A stretch of 64,000 nt of DNA from Aphelenchoides besseyi (lineage: Eukaryota; Nematoda; Chromadorea; Rhabditida; Aphelenchoididae): the NCBI GenBank assembly GCA_024699855.1, contig JAMPIQ010000001.1, positions 7,750,001 through 7,814,000 on the forward strand. Reading direction: 5' to 3'. Position 1 is the stretch's first letter; each line of letters opens with the position of its first letter. The notes beneath the pieces were generated by a model. That model was not told the DNA's origin and did not search any database. It saw only the letters and a list, made by a program, of their open reading frames with translations. Below are positions 59,001 through 64,000 of this stretch, piece after piece. The position numbers were made by a program, and so were the translations under genes.

Positions 59001-59812
59001 TCTCTTGGCTGCTTCGTTGGGTTACTCGCCACCACCCGACTTCAAACCAGTCGAATTGGAGCGCATTTGCATGAAATGCAACGACCGCAAAGTTAACGCA
59101 AAAACTGTCAGCGATTCGAGCTGTGAATTGTTTTTCGGATTGTTTATTCGTGAAGCAAAACGTTTGGAAACGATCGGTGTTGTGATTGGGGTTTTGGATG
59201 CATCAGTCGATGTTCTCTTGGTCAAATACAATATCGTCCGTCGTGTTTATACTAATGTAAACCTTCGTTTGACAACCGTCAAAATAATTTGTTGGTTGTA
59301 GCGTTTGAAACTGGCACGTGAACCTCGTTTTGTTGATGGTATTTCCGGAGTCTTGACTCTCTACTGGGATCCCGCTTTTGTGGCCGAAACAGTTCATCGT
59401 CGTAAGAATCGCAATCAAGTATGTTAAAACATTGATTAAGTCGAATGCAAAAGGTTATAGAAACGTCAAGCGAGTTCGCCATCATCCGAGAAATCAGATG
59501 AACATACCGACAAGAGCGAACACGAAGAAATGACTCTGGACGAGCATCCGGAACTCGAGAAGAAAGACGACACCAACGACATTGAGGACCAATTGAAGCA
59601 CGATTTCGGTACAAACGTTGCATTGGAACAAACACTCAAAGTTTTTACGCCCGTTCGTTTGATCTTGACCGCAACCGCTGAACCGTTGAAGTTCATGGTA
59701 ATGATGAAAAAACGTAAACATTCTTAACCGATTTCTTTTGAAGACGATGATCGAGCCAAGCCCCGACAAGTTTCCACTTACCAATGAGGAAATCAAGAAG
59801 ATACTTGCTTAA
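56067..59812 (+). CDS. DIS3L2: DIS3L2, cytoplasmic 3'-5' exoribonuclease of the RNB family
   Basis: An exosome-independent nuclease that degrades oligouridylated RNAs. There is no N-terminal PIN domain, which separates it from DIS3. The start [10 protein letters not shown] is followed by a variable Ser-rich segment, then cold-shock domain 1 ([20 protein letters not shown] to [12 protein letters not shown]). A linker of about 150 residues, rich in Ser, Ala and Thr, comes before cold-shock domain 2. The RNB domain contains the catalytic Asp cluster [17 protein letters not shown], then [51 protein letters not shown] and [20 protein letters not shown]. An S1-like part follows, then an acidic tail ending NEEIKKILA. 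All four catalytic acidic residues are visible. Fourteen or so short introns. Confidence 0.93.
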
Positions 59813-59954
59813 GGAACACATTTAATGTAATCACACTACGGGTGTATTTCTTTGCACATAATAAGCGCTGTGATTAACGTTATTGTGTTTATACACTGCT
59901 GTTGTCATTTTTAATTTTAATTAAATTTTTAATTGTTGTTAAACAAAATGAATG

Positions 59955-62277
59955 TTAGTCGGGTCGAATAGGAAACGCACTGATGGCAGTTGATTCGTCC
60001 GCTGGAAGCGTTGAATTTGATGGCCATTCATCGTAGTCGGAAACAGCGGCTTGGTGTTGTAGATTTTTGGTTACATGATAGCTGTGAATGTGGGGATCGA
60101 GCACACGATGACAGAACTCTTCTAGTTGGTCACGATAAATGCACTGTCGATTTGTGCAACAATACAAAACCAAAACGCGAATTGCATGAGGCCACGTGGA
60201 GTTAATCTCAGCAATTGGAGCCTTGAGCGTTGTGTTTGCGGTGCTTGTAAGTGTGGAAGTCATCGGTGGAATGAGTGTGCTCACTGTTGGTTCCACATTC
60301 ACACTTTCATTCAAATAACCGGGATGTCGGAAAGAACCATCTGATCGATGAAATGAGCGTATCATTGAAGTTCCTTTTTGTCGTTTTCTACTGCGTTGTT
60401 TAATCGGAGGCCAAGTTTGTAGGTTTGTCCAACCATTCGGTCGTCTATTCAACGAAGATCGTGTACCACCTTGAAATTGTGGTCGAATACGACGTCTTCT
60501 TTGAGGTGCGATTTGTCCGCCATTGAGATTGTTGTAACCATTATTGTAATTCCACTGTTGAGCTCCCCATCCTTGATTTCCATTCCAGCCGTTGTAATTG
60601 TTATTCCAGGTGTTTGTGCCCCACGGTTGTTGATTTGCATTTCCAGCTATCCATCCTTGCTGTTGAACGCCGTTGTTCCATTGATTGTTCCAGTTGCCGC
60701 CATAATTATTGTTTGCTCCGTAACTATTCCATCCGTTATTTGTTTGTGGCGGCCATGGAGTTGTCCAACGAGCAGTTTCGACGATCGGTTGCGGAGTCCA
60801 TGGTGGTTGATCTAAGCAAGTTGCGTGATACGTTTAGTTATTTTCCGATCAACTCACTTGCGTTGGGCAATACGGCAGGAGGTGGTGGAATCCACGGAGC
60901 TCGAGTTGTTGATTGTTGACCAAAATTCTCGTCGTATTCGTCGGGTTCACTCGTCAATAGATCGCCTTCTCGGCGTTTGCCTGGTTTCGAACAACAAATG
61001 TATTTTCCACGTCCATACGATGCAAAAACACAGCGATAGTTCGCCATACATGGTCGATGCATACACTCAACTACTGATCCAGTTGCTTTGTCAATTTGTG
61101 GCTCAGAATTGGGCAACGGACAAGAAACTTTTGTTTCTGAATTAAGATCATTGGCGTTGAAAGCAAATGCAATTCATACCCATGGAACGATCGCAACAAA
61201 GATAATCCTTCTTTTGAGCAATGTAATTGCAGGTGGGAAATGCTCGTGGACAACGGCTGTTAATACAAGACATTGCAATACATCCAGCTCCCTCTGAAGT
61301 TTCTTTGAATTGAATTACATCGTTCATTTGTCTAACCGTAATCGACACATGACTCTTCCAAAAACAACTGATTAAAATCACAAGGCCCTCGACATTTGCC
61401 TTTTATGCACACTGATCCCGGAAGACATTGACCTGAAGCATTCGAATCAATTACATTTCCTCTTATTATGGAATTTTGTTATAATCCCAGTATCTCAAAC
61501 TTACTCGGATGAATGCACGGTCCACCGGTGACTGAATACGGCAAACATTCGGCACCCATTGCAACAAAACCCGGTGGACATTCTAAACGCACAATTAAAC
61601 TCAATTATACGTTTATTCAAACTACCGGGTGGTTCTTGACAAACATTAGCTATACAGTAGTATTCGATGTCACCCACGTTCATACACTCAAAATCTTGTG
61701 TACACGCTTCTCCTATGATTAAATGAGTTGTTGGTTCGTTCTTAAATTCCTTCTACCTGGTTTTCGTCTGATGTAACATTTGCCGTTTTTTTCAATTTGT
61801 GAAGGTAAACAAAAAGAATTTTCAAGTCCGGCTAAATTCACACAATGTTCAAAACATATCAAGTGTTCACATCTTACTTTCAACGATATTCTCGTTTCCT
61901 CCACCTTGATATTGATCGGCTTGATCAATAGGATCATGATGAATGGCAGGCATACACTTCTCTCCATTCCAAGATCCAAATTGACATTCACAGAGTCCAT
62001 TTGAAGTACAAATCACATTCTTATTCCATGAACACTGAGTATCTAAGAAGCAGTTTTCACCCGGGTGAGCCCAACGTAAATGATGAACAGAGTCCAATAA
62101 GGACGAAACTAAGAGCGAATTGTAAGACTTGAGATCATGCATTTTATTACCTGAGCTCTGTGCCAATCCATCTGCTACTACTACACAACCAACAACCATG
62201 ACCGCCAAATGTTTAAGAATAACCAACGACCCGAGACACCACCGTTTGAACTTCCGTTTTGCCACAATTCCACGCAT
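59955..62277 (-). CDS. Secreted EB-module cysteine-rich protein with Trp/Asn-rich segment
   Basis: I recognise the domain type but not a named gene. The N terminus MRGIVAKRKFKRWCLGSLVI is basic then hydrophobic, a long signal peptide or membrane anchor. Cysteine-rich repeats follow: GENCFLDTQCSWNKNVICTS and GLCECQFGSWNGEKCM, then CLPSQIEKNGKCYIRRKPG, CPPGFVAMGAECLPYS with GPCIHPS, and CIKGKC, consistent with EB modules of nematode extracellular proteins. A further Cys block (CMANYRCVFASYGRGKYICC) precedes a proline run. Residues encoded at about 60505-60797 form a low-complexity stretch of Asn, Gln, Gly and Trp with some 12 tryptophans. The C-terminal part is Arg/Thr-rich and includes CCTNRQCIYRDQLEEFCHRV. 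A 42-base in-frame intron is inferred at 62109-62150. Confidence 0.75.
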
Positions 62278-62610
62278 CAGTTTGACCAATTGACGTCCAC
62301 AAAACCAGTGTTTGCGACTGTGATGCCCGGGCCAGGGCTCATCACTTGATTTATGCTAATTAGTAAACGAGAATATTTGCGAGAATACAGCGGACTTCTC
62401 GGTGAGAATGAACTTAGTTGTCACGAATAGAAAGCTGTTAATCAAAAATTCACTTTCGCGGTTTCTGATCCGATGAAAATAACTCCCGATTTCGACAATC
62501 GGAACCGCAAGCCATAGGTCGACCACTTGACCGCTATAGAACACACCATCGGAAAAAGTTTGATTTATGCGTTGAACAAAACAGCAAGAAATAAATAATC
62601 GAACAATTGA
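62278..62610. other. Gap between the EB protein and RECQ1
   Basis: Upstream of the EB gene and downstream of RECQ1, both on the minus strand. No ORF or RNA gene is convincing. Confidence 0.5.

Positions 62611-64000
<1,390 letters not shown>

Overview
This window looks like nuclear DNA of a small, compact animal genome, most probably a nematode. The evidence is: very short introns (mostly 36-50 bases) with GT...TTTAG or TTTCAG ends; genes packed head-to-head and tail-to-tail with gaps often of 100-500 bases; splice-acceptor-like sites just upstream of many start codons, as expected for spliced-leader trans-splicing or 5'UTR introns; and nematode-style families (a Cys-loop anion channel of the ACC/LGC type, an arginine/serine-extended globin, a four-domain gelsolin-like protein, an EB-module secreted protein, a neuroligin). 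I cannot fix the species or clade from sequence alone.

Layout, left to right. 1-20 kb carries mostly excitable-cell and membrane genes: the C-terminal part of a TMC channel (+), two small minus-strand genes (an unrecognised 84-residue protein and RNA polymerase subunit RPB10), sphingomyelin synthase (+), neuroligin (-), a 3 kb stretch with no convincing gene, a nicotinic-type Cys-loop subunit (+), a 74-residue single-pass membrane protein (-), and an ACC/LGC-type Cys-loop subunit (+). 19.6-31.7 kb is metabolic and housekeeping: ROMO1 (-) divergent from succinyl-CoA ligase beta (+), an NPEPL1-type M17 aminopeptidase (+), threonyl-tRNA synthetase (-) divergent from a GK5-type FGGY kinase (+), and FAF2/UBXD8 (-). 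31.8-38 kb has CMC1 (+), TUT1/Star-PAP (+), PUS1 (-) and a TFAM-like two-HMG-box protein (-). 39-46 kb has a globin (+), a gelsolin-like protein (+) and TBL1 (-). 48-64 kb has profilin (-) divergent from an inversin-like ankyrin protein (+), SNAPC4 (-) divergent from DIS3L2 (+), an EB-module protein with a Trp/Asn-rich segment (-), and RECQ1 (-), which runs off the right edge.

Functional links: several neighbours serve mitochondria (ROMO1, succinyl-CoA ligase, CMC1, TFAM, perhaps PUS1). Others handle RNA or its synthesis (RPB10, SNAPC4, TUT1, PUS1, DIS3L2). TUT1 and DIS3L2 belong to families that uridylate RNA and degrade uridylated RNA respectively. These are ordinary conserved animal genes. 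I found no convincing new multi-gene system, no CRISPR array, no transposon and no tRNA. The most interesting leftovers are local: an 11-base micro-exon in TMC, an acidic pair inside the channel-lining helix of the nicotinic-type receptor, the Trp/Asn-rich segment of the EB protein, small orphan genes, and GC-rich gene-free islands.
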